From contig JAMPEW010000014.1 in NCBI GenBank assembly GCA_023664775.1, positions 1-63,234 of the forward strand: a stretch of 63,234 nt of DNA, read 5' to 3'. Of this stretch, positions 33,901 through 40,446 are shown one piece after another (position 1 is the stretch's first letter; the number at the start of each line of letters is the position of its first letter). This stretch comes from Clostridium sp. (lineage in GTDB: Bacteria; Bacillota; Clostridia; Lachnospirales; Lachnospiraceae). The notes under the pieces are model-generated. The model saw nothing but the letters and a program-made list of their open reading frames with translations. It was not told where the DNA came from and ran no database searches. The position numbers and the translations under genes are program-made.

Positions 33901-35914
33901 CCCTGACGGTGTAACAAGAGGAGCTACAAATACCATAAATAAAGAGGCAAGTGGACAGGAGGGTATTAAGGAGCCTACAAATTACACGGTTGAAGCGGTA
34001 AACGGCGAGGTGCTTGACGGTGAATACGAGGTTATGATGTATGCGTTAGATATGTCAGGCAGACAGTCGATGACGCAACGGACGACATTTAGAATAGATA
34101 ATTCAAAGCCTGTTGTTACGGCAAGGGTAATCGGCGGAACGGCAAGCCCGAAAACGGTTGCACCGTACTATTATAAGGATAATGTAACAGTAGAGCTTAC
34201 CTATCAGGATAATAATATGTCACAGTCAGGTGTTGTTGTAACTGACAATGGAAGTACGGTTCAGAATATTAACTGGACGCTTGCTGATGAAACGACTGGT
34301 AAGTATAGGGCTGTTATCACGCTTGCCGCAGAGGGAAGCCATACGATAACCATAAATGCAACGGACGAGTCAGGAAACAATGCAGAGCAAAAATCCATAA
34401 CATTTGTAGTGGATAAAACATCGCCTGCGATTACGGCATATGTAAATGGAACGACAGTTTACAATGACAGCATGGGAAGCCTTATGCTTACGGGAACCAC
34501 AACCGTTTCCATGAATGTTTCCGATATGACATATGACGCTGAGGATAATTACGTTCAGATACAGAAGAATGTGCCAAATGCACCTGCATCAAATCCTGCT
34601 TATATCAAAACCTCAAATACAAATATGACCTTTAGTGATGAGGCGGATTATGTTATAAACTTCTATGCTGTTGACAGGGCGAATAACGAGAGCGCAACAA
34701 AAACAGTAAGGTTTAGGGTGGACAGGACGGCACCTGAGCTTAGTATAAGCGGAGGCGGAACGTCTGCAAACGCAACAAACGTTACCTTTACAATGCGTGA
34801 GGCATTTTGGTGGGATGCAGACGCTTCCTTAACCATATACAGAAAAGCGGGAGACGGAGCAAGAGAGGAGCTTTATAAGACCATTTCCTTTAACCCTTCC
34901 GCATATCAGACCTCCGTGTCAGAGGCACTTTCTGATACAGGCGTTTACAGATTTGAATTTGAGGCAAGAGATAATGTAGGACATAGGTCGTCCATTAGTC
35001 AGACCTTAACCCTTGACCTTGAGGCGCCGGTTGTAACCTTGAAGGGCGTAAATGACTACGATATGACTGGTAAAGCTGTTGAATTTGCGGTTGAGATTAC
35101 AGATGATTTCTACAGCTCAAAAAAGGTAAGTATTCAAGGAACAAGAACCGACATAGACGGAAAGGTGCATAAGCTTGATTTTGGAAGCTTCCTACAGTCA
35201 ATGAACCCGACAACAATAACGCAGACCTTTACGGAATCGGGTGTTTACGATATAACCCTTGTGGCTACAGATTTGGTAGGAAATGAGCATAAGGAGGAAG
35301 TACATTTTACTATTGACAATGCGGCTCCTGTTATCGGCGATTTGTCAAAATATGACGGTAAAATATTTAAAAGCTTTAGCTGGGACGAGGATCTTGACGA
35401 GCTTGTGTCAGACCTTACGGTATGTGATGTGCAGATGTTCTTAAACGGAAGCGAGTATGACGGCTCCTCTGATATTGAAGATGGTTCTTATGTGCTTCTC
35501 ATTGTTGCAACAGATGAGATGGGGAATAAGACAGAGAAGGAGGTCAGATTTGAGCTTGACTCAAAGGCTCCTGTGTTTATCGTAACGGGTGTTGAGGATA
35601 AGGAAGTAAAGAATGAGGATTACATTATTAATGTATCCCTTCAGCTTGACGAAGATACCCTTTCCCAAGTTACCTTGAACGGAACGAATATCTCTATACG
35701 TGACAATACGGCTACGATTAATGTAACGGAAAAGGGCGAATATACCCTTGCACTTAGGGCATATGACGCCGCAGGAAATGAGGCTGCGGAAACCATAACC
35801 TTTACATATGGCGAGGAGAAATCCCTTTGGTGGATATGGATTATCATTGCATGTGGAATTATTTTACTCGGAACGGTAATCATAATTATTGTAAAGAAAA
35901 AGAAGGAAGACTAG
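30908..35914 (+). CDS. 1668-residue Ig-repeat cell surface protein
   Basis: A signal peptide (basic start, LLLAMIMMSAPFF, cleavage after AHA near residue 33) is followed by a very long extracellular region. This carries about ten bacterial Ig-like units, each introduced by a VDxxxPxI-type linker (VDNDNPTI, VDRTPPTY, VDKHAPTI, IDNSKPVV, VDKTSPAI, VDRTAPEL and others). A C-terminal membrane helix (LWWIWIIIACGIILLGTVII) and KKKKED follow; there is no LPXTG motif. The N-terminal part (to about nt 33300) is more AT-rich in codon choice than the rest. The gene lies 12 bases after the TxxL gene, with GGAGGGG before the ATG. Adhesin or envelope scaffold is likely. Confidence 0.8.
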   Translation: MKEGIFKRSKFTRVIALLLAMIMMSAPFFAHAGLKGDSKAEEAGTDKSVHIMTSSDGKSDGKDDGATTLRARNGLNDTNTKIIKDNRGNYYIGFYNGYSTSTNLLEGTPSEYKFAADYVTLKINSSSIKNDVDISVTDMVDGEKLTATFAGSDIYYSEEWNENSVKPLKDNEITITKDDLSSGGKIIYFWLVPTVMDNDGNTCNTTYELVYSVKFTNFDINATGAVVVPKFMDGSNEANENTYYNSKKTIKLNNSVFGTLTGYVGNIYYGYLDAADTFTTCGTGDTTLDKTGTYTACVGYGFSENDILVYKKGKSVKIDLDAPNTKVFFDKKNAAGETVKSTDYSEDNNIAACINTASGSYCLRIEASDSESGVSESNSKMTDASGNTVTCRKQTDSTTIFTWNITQAGTYTYMISDVAGNSKTGTLNITVDNDNPTISGIKATVQKTSDSSITEITNQQELYYSQLCNKLTLQADVSDTNLDKVVLYYRKNGTYTKIETDKLNKNGNTYSYVFDVYKAISDGTYDFYFEAEDKAGNTASTKATQNSFKVDRTPPTYNSATYYYREGDGTSWETWKSWSQNGKGKYVFNTDLMDAGKIQYSVLITATDDFSGMKQASKVKGNGNIEDSIGDGFEVRYIFSKDDLSGTSFDNLNDEDAIVEISFVDKADNITGNDENHENYILKKAQIDVADAEIKILSGTLKIYETGNKENELELGVLTDDNINITEYINKSYTISIEAVSGYEIDKATLEATLEATLFDGTSSLSISGICQENTFDVTEGKKKSVVTFVIPGEELLRKSNERLQAIKLTVSDKCDPAPQSAEKTIGEIFYDISHPRLKSTNLDPDTVWHQNLNKLTCTIVSESYQVEGQSLPDVDSGLSWVNYEITNSQKDTTSTYIEGGMNGVTSAEVDIYDVPESLAPNGTIITFHAEDRAGNGIYDEDTANVVVVKVDKHAPTITNLAVNGNTNHQVPYGGQPVISATANDNLTLDQVVVEVVYPDGVTRGATNTINKEASGQEGIKEPTNYTVEAVNGEVLDGEYEVMMYALDMSGRQSMTQRTTFRIDNSKPVVTARVIGGTASPKTVAPYYYKDNVTVELTYQDNNMSQSGVVVTDNGSTVQNINWTLADETTGKYRAVITLAAEGSHTITINATDESGNNAEQKSITFVVDKTSPAITAYVNGTTVYNDSMGSLMLTGTTTVSMNVSDMTYDAEDNYVQIQKNVPNAPASNPAYIKTSNTNMTFSDEADYVINFYAVDRANNESATKTVRFRVDRTAPELSISGGGTSANATNVTFTMREAFWWDADASLTIYRKAGDGAREELYKTISFNPSAYQTSVSEALSDTGVYRFEFEARDNVGHRSSISQTLTLDLEAPVVTLKGVNDYDMTGKAVEFAVEITDDFYSSKKVSIQGTRTDIDGKVHKLDFGSFLQSMNPTTITQTFTESGVYDITLVATDLVGNEHKEEVHFTIDNAAPVIGDLSKYDGKIFKSFSWDEDLDELVSDLTVCDVQMFLNGSEYDGSSDIEDGSYVLLIVATDEMGNKTEKEVRFELDSKAPVFIVTGVEDKEVKNEDYIINVSLQLDEDTLSQVTLNGTNISIRDNTATINVTEKGEYTLALRAYDAAGNEAAETITFTYGEEKSLWWIWIIIACGIILLGTVIIIIVKKKKED

Positions 35915-35931
35915 CAGTAAAATGAATGATG

Positions 35932-35973
35932 AAAAGCTCGGTAAATGGAAATGGGACATTTGCCGGGCTTTTT
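35932..35973 (+). terminator. Terminator of the kinase/Ig-protein operon
   Basis: AAAAGCTCGGTAAATG (35932-35947) pairs with CATTTGCCGGGCTTTT across nine bases, with G-U pairs, and ends in a T run. It closes the block that begins at 23413. Confidence 0.75.
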
Positions 35974-36046
35974 AAATGCGTTTTTTTGATATTATTGTAT
36001 ATACTATAGTCAAAGCATTTTTTGCTATATTTAATTGGGAAATTTG

Positions 36047-36075
36047 TTGTTGAGAAAAAATATATATGTTATACT
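36047..36075 (+). promoter_or_regulatory. Promoter of the toxin-antitoxin operon
   Basis: TTGTTG (36047-36052), a 17-bp spacer and TATACT (36070-36075) with an extended -10 TG. The leader is about 22 bases to the antitoxin ATG at 36104. Antitoxins of this class usually bind their own promoter, but I see no clear operator. Confidence 0.55.
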
Positions 36076-36103
36076 ATGCTTGAAATAGAAAGGGTGAGGT
36101 TAT

Positions 36104-36268
36104 ATGTTAGCAACGAAACCACAGATAACATTAGAAAATGAAGATGCAGAAAAATTGGAATTATATAGATTAATTGGTGAAGGATATAAGGCTATGCAGG
36201 ATGGAAGAACCAGCACGATTGAGGAAGTGAGAGAAAAGCTGGAGCAGAGGAGAGAAGCACGTGGCTAA
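36104..36268 (+). CDS. Type II antitoxin (ParD/RelB-like)
   Basis: A 54-residue protein, MLATKPQITLENEDAEKL to EEVREKLEQRREARG. It is acidic first, then a basic helix typical of the toxin-wrapping tail. GGGTGAGG precedes the ATG. It overlaps the toxin start by eight bases. The start QITLENEDAEKLELYRLI would fit a short DNA-binding ribbon-helix-helix, though the family is not certain. The order antitoxin-toxin and the overlap are the main evidence. Confidence 0.7.
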   Translation: MLATKPQITLENEDAEKLELYRLIGEGYKAMQDGRTSTIEEVREKLEQRREARG

Positions 36269-36575
36269 GGTTGTATTTACGGAACCAGCAGAGTATGATT
36301 TGTTAGACATAGAATATTATATCTATTTCAAGCTTTGTAACCCACAGGCAGCACAGAGAATATCGGATGGTATTTTGGATGCGGCTGGTGGCTTGGCAAA
36401 ATATCCAGAAGGACATTCGCTTGTGGCTGACGAGTTATTAAGACGGTTAGGTCTACGAATGACGCGTTTTGATAATTACAATATTTTTTATTATTATGAT
36501 TTGGAAAGTGATGTAGTATACATAATTAGAATTTTATATAATAAAGCAGATTGGCAAAATATTTTAAAAAGATAA
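36261..36575 (+). CDS. ParE/RelE-family toxin
   Basis: A 104-residue protein of the ParE/RelE superfamily, whose members poison gyrase or cut mRNA on the ribosome. Family signs are VVFTEPAEYDLLDIEYYI at the start, a central NPQAAQRISDGILDA helix, and the C-terminal strand pair YNIFYYYDLESDVVYIIRILYNKADWQNIL. The start is GTG 36261 inside the antitoxin end (GTGGCTAA). The RILYNKADW end is closer to ParE than to RelE, but the target cannot be decided. Confidence 0.85.
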   Translation: MAKVVFTEPAEYDLLDIEYYIYFKLCNPQAAQRISDGILDAAGGLAKYPEGHSLVADELLRRLGLRMTRFDNYNIFYYYDLESDVVYIIRILYNKADWQNILKR

Positions 36576-36590
36576 AGAAGGAATACTAAT

Positions 36591-37322
36591 ATGACAGATA
36601 GTGCAATGCTTACAAATCCGGGAGGCAGGGACAACAATGAAGACTACATTATGACGGCTGCATTTGGAGATGATATGTGTTACATATTATGTGACGGCTT
36701 GGGCGGACATGAATGCGGGGAGGTTGCCTCCTCCACGGTGGCTGAATTTGTTGGGAAGCTGTTTCGTGAAACAGGAGATTACCCTGAATTTTTGGATGAT
36801 GCCTTTCGTGGAGCGCAGCAGATGCTTCTTAGTTTACAGGAGGAGAGGCATATGCAGGATGCCATGAAAACGACACTGGTTGTCCTCGTTGTTACAAAGG
36901 AACATATAAAATGGGCGCATATCGGCGACAGCAGATTGTACCATATATACAATAACGGCGGGAGCTATGAGCGCACAAGGGATCACAGCATGGTGCAGCT
37001 CTTGGTTGATATGGGCGAGATAGAGGAAAAGGATATAAGAACCCATGAGGACAGAAATAAGGTTTTGCGTGTTATGGGTGCTGAGTGGAGTACAAAATCC
37101 TATGACAAAAGCGGCGTCTTGGAAAAAGATGGTTCGGAACATGCTTTTGTGCTGATGACCGACGGCTTTTGGGAGTATGTATACGAGGAGGAAATGTTAA
37201 AGCTGCAAAAGGAAGCTGCTACATGCGAGGAGTGGCTTAACAAAATGGAGCTTTATGTAAAGGAACGTGCAGACATGACAAGAACCGATAATTATTCGGC
37301 AATATGTGTAAGGGTAAGTTAA
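36591..37322 (+). CDS. Second PP2C-family Ser/Thr phosphatase
   Basis: A 243-residue phosphatase, only distantly similar to the one at 27235. Motifs are RDNNEDY, LCDGLGGHECGEVAS, AHIGDSRLYH, TRDHSMVQLLV, LMTDGFWEY and TDNYSAICV. The N terminus (NPGGRDNNED) is closer to PP2Cs found next to FHA or type VI/VII-like loci. It lies 15 bases after the toxin and one base before the HAD gene. It may belong to the phosphosignalling block, from which the toxin-antitoxin pair separates it. Confidence 0.9.
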   Translation: MTDSAMLTNPGGRDNNEDYIMTAAFGDDMCYILCDGLGGHECGEVASSTVAEFVGKLFRETGDYPEFLDDAFRGAQQMLLSLQEERHMQDAMKTTLVVLVVTKEHIKWAHIGDSRLYHIYNNGGSYERTRDHSMVQLLVDMGEIEEKDIRTHEDRNKVLRVMGAEWSTKSYDKSGVLEKDGSEHAFVLMTDGFWEYVYEEEMLKLQKEAATCEEWLNKMELYVKERADMTRTDNYSAICVRVS

Positions 37323-37323
37323 A

Positions 37324-37974
37324 ATGAGTTTTAAAGCTGTTGTGTTTGATATGGACGGCGTTATATTTGACACAGAAAAATTATACAGAAAATATCAGCT
37401 CCAAGAAGGGGAAAAAAGAGGAATACCTGCCGAAACAATGCATCGGGCATGTGAGAGGATTGCGGGCGGCAATAAGCATACAAACAAAAAGCCCTTTGAG
37501 GATATAGTGGGTCGGGGTATTGATTACTTTGAATTTCGGGAGCATGTCATGGAAAATCTTGACAGACATATCAGACAGTATGGCGTTGATATGAAGGAGG
37601 GCGTGGCAGAGCTGCTTCCCTATCTCAAGGAAAAGGGCATAAAAATCGGACTTGCCACATCAACTGCCCAAAAGCGAGCAACAGATTATTTAAAGTCGCA
37701 TCATATATATGAATATTTTGATCAGCTTATATTTGGAGATATGCTGGAACACGGTAAGCCTGCGCCTGATATTTATTTGAAGGCGTGTGAGATGCTTCAG
37801 GTTTTGCCTGTGGAGGCGATAGCCGTGGAGGATTCTCTTAACGGGATACGGTCAGCGGGAGCAGCGGGCATGTATCCCGTTATGGTTATAGATTTAATAC
37901 AGCCAAATGATGAGATTAAACCATATTTAAAAAAGGTGTATCATAGCATTATACAGTTAAAGGAAATTGTGTAA
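37324..37974 (+). CDS. HAD-superfamily phosphatase (beta-PGM-like)
   Basis: A 216-residue cytoplasmic HAD hydrolase. Motif I is FDMDGVIFDTE (nucleophile Asp near residue 9), motif II is LATSTAQ, and the lysine and DxxxD-type motifs are GKPAPDIYL and VEDSLNGI. The helical cap between residues 18 and 85 groups it with beta-phosphoglucomutase and phosphoglycolate phosphatase-like enzymes. The substrate is probably a small sugar phosphate but cannot be fixed. Its ATG is one base after the phosphatase stop. Confidence 0.85.
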   Translation: MSFKAVVFDMDGVIFDTEKLYRKYQLQEGEKRGIPAETMHRACERIAGGNKHTNKKPFEDIVGRGIDYFEFREHVMENLDRHIRQYGVDMKEGVAELLPYLKEKGIKIGLATSTAQKRATDYLKSHHIYEYFDQLIFGDMLEHGKPAPDIYLKACEMLQVLPVEAIAVEDSLNGIRSAGAAGMYPVMVIDLIQPNDEIKPYLKKVYHSIIQLKEIV

Positions 37975-38007
37975 AACCATTGAAATATAAATAAGAGGTG
38001 ACAGGAA

Positions 38008-38346
38008 ATGAATTTATTAGTTGTTATTTTGAAAAAAGCCGACCTTGTAACAGAAATTTGCAAGGAGTTTGCCGAGGAGGGCGTTCACGGTGGAACGATT
38101 ATTGACGGCAAGGGTATGGCGAGCATTATAGAAAACATGGACGACCTTCCGATTTTTGGTATGCTGAGGTCCATTCTTTCAGATGATGACGAACACGAGG
38201 TTGTAAAGGTAATGCTGTTTGTTATGAATGATGAGGAGCTTCAGGAAGCAAGAAAAACAATTCAGAAGGTTGTAGGCTTGGACGAGCCAAATACGGGAAT
38301 TATGTTTGCTGTGCCGATATCATTTGTGGAAGGACTTGGTGCGTAA
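38008..38346 (+). CDS. PII-like regulatory protein
   Basis: A 112-residue protein with the ferredoxin-like pattern of the PII superfamily: NLLVVILKKADLVTEICKEFAEEGV, a T-loop-like stretch around 35-60, VVKVMLFVMNDEELQEARKTIQKVVG, then FAVPISFVEGLGA. The uridylylated tyrosine region of GlnB is absent. It is co-transcribed with a cation/proton antiporter and separated by one base, so it probably gates transport in response to a bound nucleotide. The pairing of PII-like proteins with transporters is known in other families; the ligand here is unknown. Confidence 0.6.
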   Translation: MNLLVVILKKADLVTEICKEFAEEGVHGGTIIDGKGMASIIENMDDLPIFGMLRSILSDDDEHEVVKVMLFVMNDEELQEARKTIQKVVGLDEPNTGIMFAVPISFVEGLGA

Positions 38347-38347
38347 G

Positions 38348-39532
38348 GTGAAAGCAAATACATTGACATATATAGCAATCATGCTTTTTGCGGCGCTTGT
38401 CGCAGGCAAGATTGTAAAAAAGATGAAGCTGCCCAATGTTACAGGTTATCTTGTCATTGGGCTTTTAATAGGACCAAATTGTATCGGACTTCTTACGGAC
38501 GAGCTTCTTGGCAGTATGTCCCTTATTACGGAGCTTGCCCTTGGCTGTATTGCGTTTTCCATTGGCGCAGAATTTAAAATCAGCTTTTTGAAAAAGGTGG
38601 GAAAGGCTCCAATTATCATAGGCTTTCTTGAGGGCTTTGGCGCTGTTTTCGTGGTGGACGTTACGCTGCTGCTGCTTGGATATGACGTTACGTTTGCGCT
38701 TGCCATGGGTGCCATTGCATCTGCTACGGCTGCTGCGTCAACCCTTATGATTGTAAAGCAGTACAAGGCAAAGGGACCAGTGACAAACACGCTGCTTCCC
38801 GTTGTTGCCCTTGATGATGCTGTTGCCCTTATGGCGTTTGGAATTTCAATGGCTGTGGCAAATGTTATAAGCTCTCATGGGGAGGTTCCCATTGGAACGC
38901 TTATCGTTGACCCTTGTATAGAAATCATAGGTGGTCTTGCTTTTGGCATTATTTTAGGCATTGTTATGGTTTATGCCGTAAAAATATATACAGGCAGGGG
39001 AAATAGGCTTGCAATTACAATTATGATGATCTGCCTTTGTGTCGGCATATCGGATTTGGTGGGCTTTTCGTCACTGCTTGCCTGCATGATGCTCAGCATG
39101 GTATTTGTAAATCTCTCGAAATTCAAGGATAAAATATATGAGCCGCTTGACAGAATTACACCGCCTATTTATATGATGTTTTTTATTATCTCAGGAGCGT
39201 CCCTTGACATTACAATAATTGCCTCCGTAGGATTGGTGGGGGCAGTGTATGTAATTGGACGTGTTGTGGGAAAGGTGCTGGGGGCATCTCTCGGCGCACG
39301 TATTTCAAAGGCGCCAAAGGTTGTCAGTAAGTGGCTTGGCTTTACGCTTGTGCCGCAGGAGGGAGTTGCGATAGGACTTGCTACCTCTGCCGCCGCAACG
39401 CTTCCCGAATATGGAAAGCGCATACAGACAATCGTTTTGTGCGGGGTTGTAATATACGAGCTTATTGGTCCGGTTATAACGAAGCTTGCCCTTAAAAAGG
39501 CAGGAGAAATTGTGGAGCCTGCAAAATCATAG
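38348..39532 (+). CDS. CPA2-family cation/proton antiporter
   Basis: A 394-residue membrane protein with about 12 hydrophobic segments. It belongs to the CPA2 (KefB/NapA) family, which exchanges Na+ or K+ for protons. GYLVIGLLIGPNCIGLL near residue 35 and the discontinuous-helix region VALDDAVALMAFGISMA with its aspartate pair are visible. There is no KTN/TrkA_N regulatory domain, so control may come from the PII-like partner. I chose GTG 38348, one base after the partner's stop; an earlier in-frame ATG at 38306 would overlap it by 41 bases. Confidence 0.85.
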   Translation: MKANTLTYIAIMLFAALVAGKIVKKMKLPNVTGYLVIGLLIGPNCIGLLTDELLGSMSLITELALGCIAFSIGAEFKISFLKKVGKAPIIIGFLEGFGAVFVVDVTLLLLGYDVTFALAMGAIASATAAASTLMIVKQYKAKGPVTNTLLPVVALDDAVALMAFGISMAVANVISSHGEVPIGTLIVDPCIEIIGGLAFGIILGIVMVYAVKIYTGRGNRLAITIMMICLCVGISDLVGFSSLLACMMLSMVFVNLSKFKDKIYEPLDRITPPIYMMFFIISGASLDITIIASVGLVGAVYVIGRVVGKVLGASLGARISKAPKVVSKWLGFTLVPQEGVAIGLATSAAATLPEYGKRIQTIVLCGVVIYELIGPVITKLALKKAGEIVEPAKS

Positions 39533-39697
39533 AGGGAGGTATATTTCTTAAAAGAATTAATACAGAATGAAAAAAATAGAACAAATGGAAGAGAAAGCCG
39601 AATAAGTTAATGCTGCGTGAATGAAACGTAGAATAAATATTGTTGGAAATTCATATAAATATTGCAAGGGAAATGTACAGATGTGGGGGAACACATT

Positions 39698-40063
39698 TTG
39701 TCAAAAAAATATGTTGCACTTAGCCTTACAAAAGCTTTGATTTTATCGTATGTGGCAACCGCGATACTGCTTATGCTGCTGGCGCTTGCCATGTTTAAAT
39801 TAGGGATCAGCACCAAGCTTGTAGGCTTTGGAATTACCTTTGTTTATATTTTTGCGCCTGCGCTTGGAGGGCTTTACATAGGAAGAAAGGTAAAACGCAG
39901 AAAATTTATTTGGGGAATCCTGATAGGACTTTTATATGCAGCGGTTATATTTGTCTGCTCCATACTGCTCAAGGACGGAAACAGCCAGTTGGTACAGGAC
40001 GGAGTGAGTACGGCAATGCTGTGTATTTGCGGCGGTTTGATAGGCGGCATGATAAGTCCTTAA
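39698..40063 (+). CDS. TIGR04086-type membrane protein
   Basis: A 121-residue protein with four predicted membrane segments (ALILSYVATAILLMLLAL; LVGFGITFVYIFAPALGG; FIWGILIGLLYAAVIF; MLCICGGLIGGMI). The pattern matches the TIGR04086/YrzE family of unknown function in Firmicutes. GGGGGA lies eight bases before TTG 39698. An in-frame TTG at 39662 lacks a ribosome site. The 165-base gap before it shows nothing besides a weak TTCTTAAAAGAA hairpin. Confidence 0.75.
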   Translation: MSKKYVALSLTKALILSYVATAILLMLLALAMFKLGISTKLVGFGITFVYIFAPALGGLYIGRKVKRRKFIWGILIGLLYAAVIFVCSILLKDGNSQLVQDGVSTAMLCICGGLIGGMISP

Positions 40064-40079
40064 TGCAAGTAAAAAAAAC

Positions 40080-40108
40080 TTTTATTTATCGACATAGTAT
40101 GATATAAT
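40080..40108 (+). promoter_or_regulatory. Promoter for the SCIFF gene
   Basis: TATAAT (40103-40108) with an extended -10 TGA and a weak TTTTAT (40080-40085) at 17 bp. The -10 lies within the left part of a long imperfect inverted repeat (40094-40162). Confidence 0.55.
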
Positions 40109-40162
40109 GAGCGTTGCAGTCTTTTGTGCTTGTACAAAAGGCGCTATAATGCGACATACTAT
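40094..40162 (+). other. Nested inverted repeat in the SCIFF leader
   Basis: ATAGTATG (40094-40101) pairs with CATACTAT (40155-40162). Inside, AGCG (40110-40113) pairs with CGCT (40142-40145), and CTTTTGT (40121-40127) with ACAAAAG (40134-40140). The fold covers the -10 box and the early transcript. It may be a regulator site or an RNA switch. ACATAGTATGA appears again directly after the SCIFF gene at 40368-40378. Confidence 0.45.
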
Positions 40163-40215
40163 ATCGCATATTATATTTGACGAAGAAAAAGCAATATTCA
40201 TAGGAGGCAAGAAAC

Positions 40216-40356
40216 ATGCAGAGAATAAAGACCATAACTGATAAGACGTTAAATAGTACAGTTGTAAAGGGTGGCTGTGGAGAGTGTCAGACTTCATGCC
40301 AGTCTGCCTGCAAGACTTCATGTACAGTTGGAAATCAGAGCTGCGAAAATAAGTAA
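40216..40356 (+). CDS. scfA: SCIFF ribosomal peptide precursor
   Basis: A 46-residue peptide with six cysteines in its second half (CGECQTSCQSACKTSC, then C near the end), the SCIFF (six cysteines in forty-five) signature. The leader MQRIKTITDKTLNSTVVKGG is typical of the family. The next gene is a radical SAM enzyme that makes thioether bridges in such peptides. The peptide is nearly universal in Clostridia and its role is still unclear. AGGAGG lies seven bases before the ATG. The gene is too short for many gene callers. Confidence 0.95.
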   Translation: MQRIKTITDKTLNSTVVKGGCGECQTSCQSACKTSCTVGNQSCENK

Positions 40357-40390
40357 AGCGCAGAGATACATAGTATGAAATACCTTTATT

Positions 40391-40420
40391 AAAGGGGACC
40401 ATCAGTGGATAGTCCTCTTT
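40391..40420 (+). terminator. Attenuator between scfA and scfB
   Basis: AAAGGGGAC (40391-40399) pairs with GTCCTCTTT (40412-40420), one G-U. Only a short T stretch follows. It may let a fraction of transcripts pass, giving more precursor peptide than maturase. Confidence 0.5.
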
Positions 40421-40446
40421 AGTTGTGTTAATTCAGGGAGTATTAC

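Noticed and set aside
30908-35914. Sortase-anchored LPXTG adhesin
   Set aside because: The C terminus is a membrane helix plus a lysine-rich tail with no LPXTG-type motif before it, and no sortase gene is nearby.
23413-37322. Type VII or type VI secretion locus
   Set aside because: FHA, PP2C and kinase genes occur with such systems, but no EssC/FtsK-like ATPase, WXG100 protein, sheath or spike gene is present.
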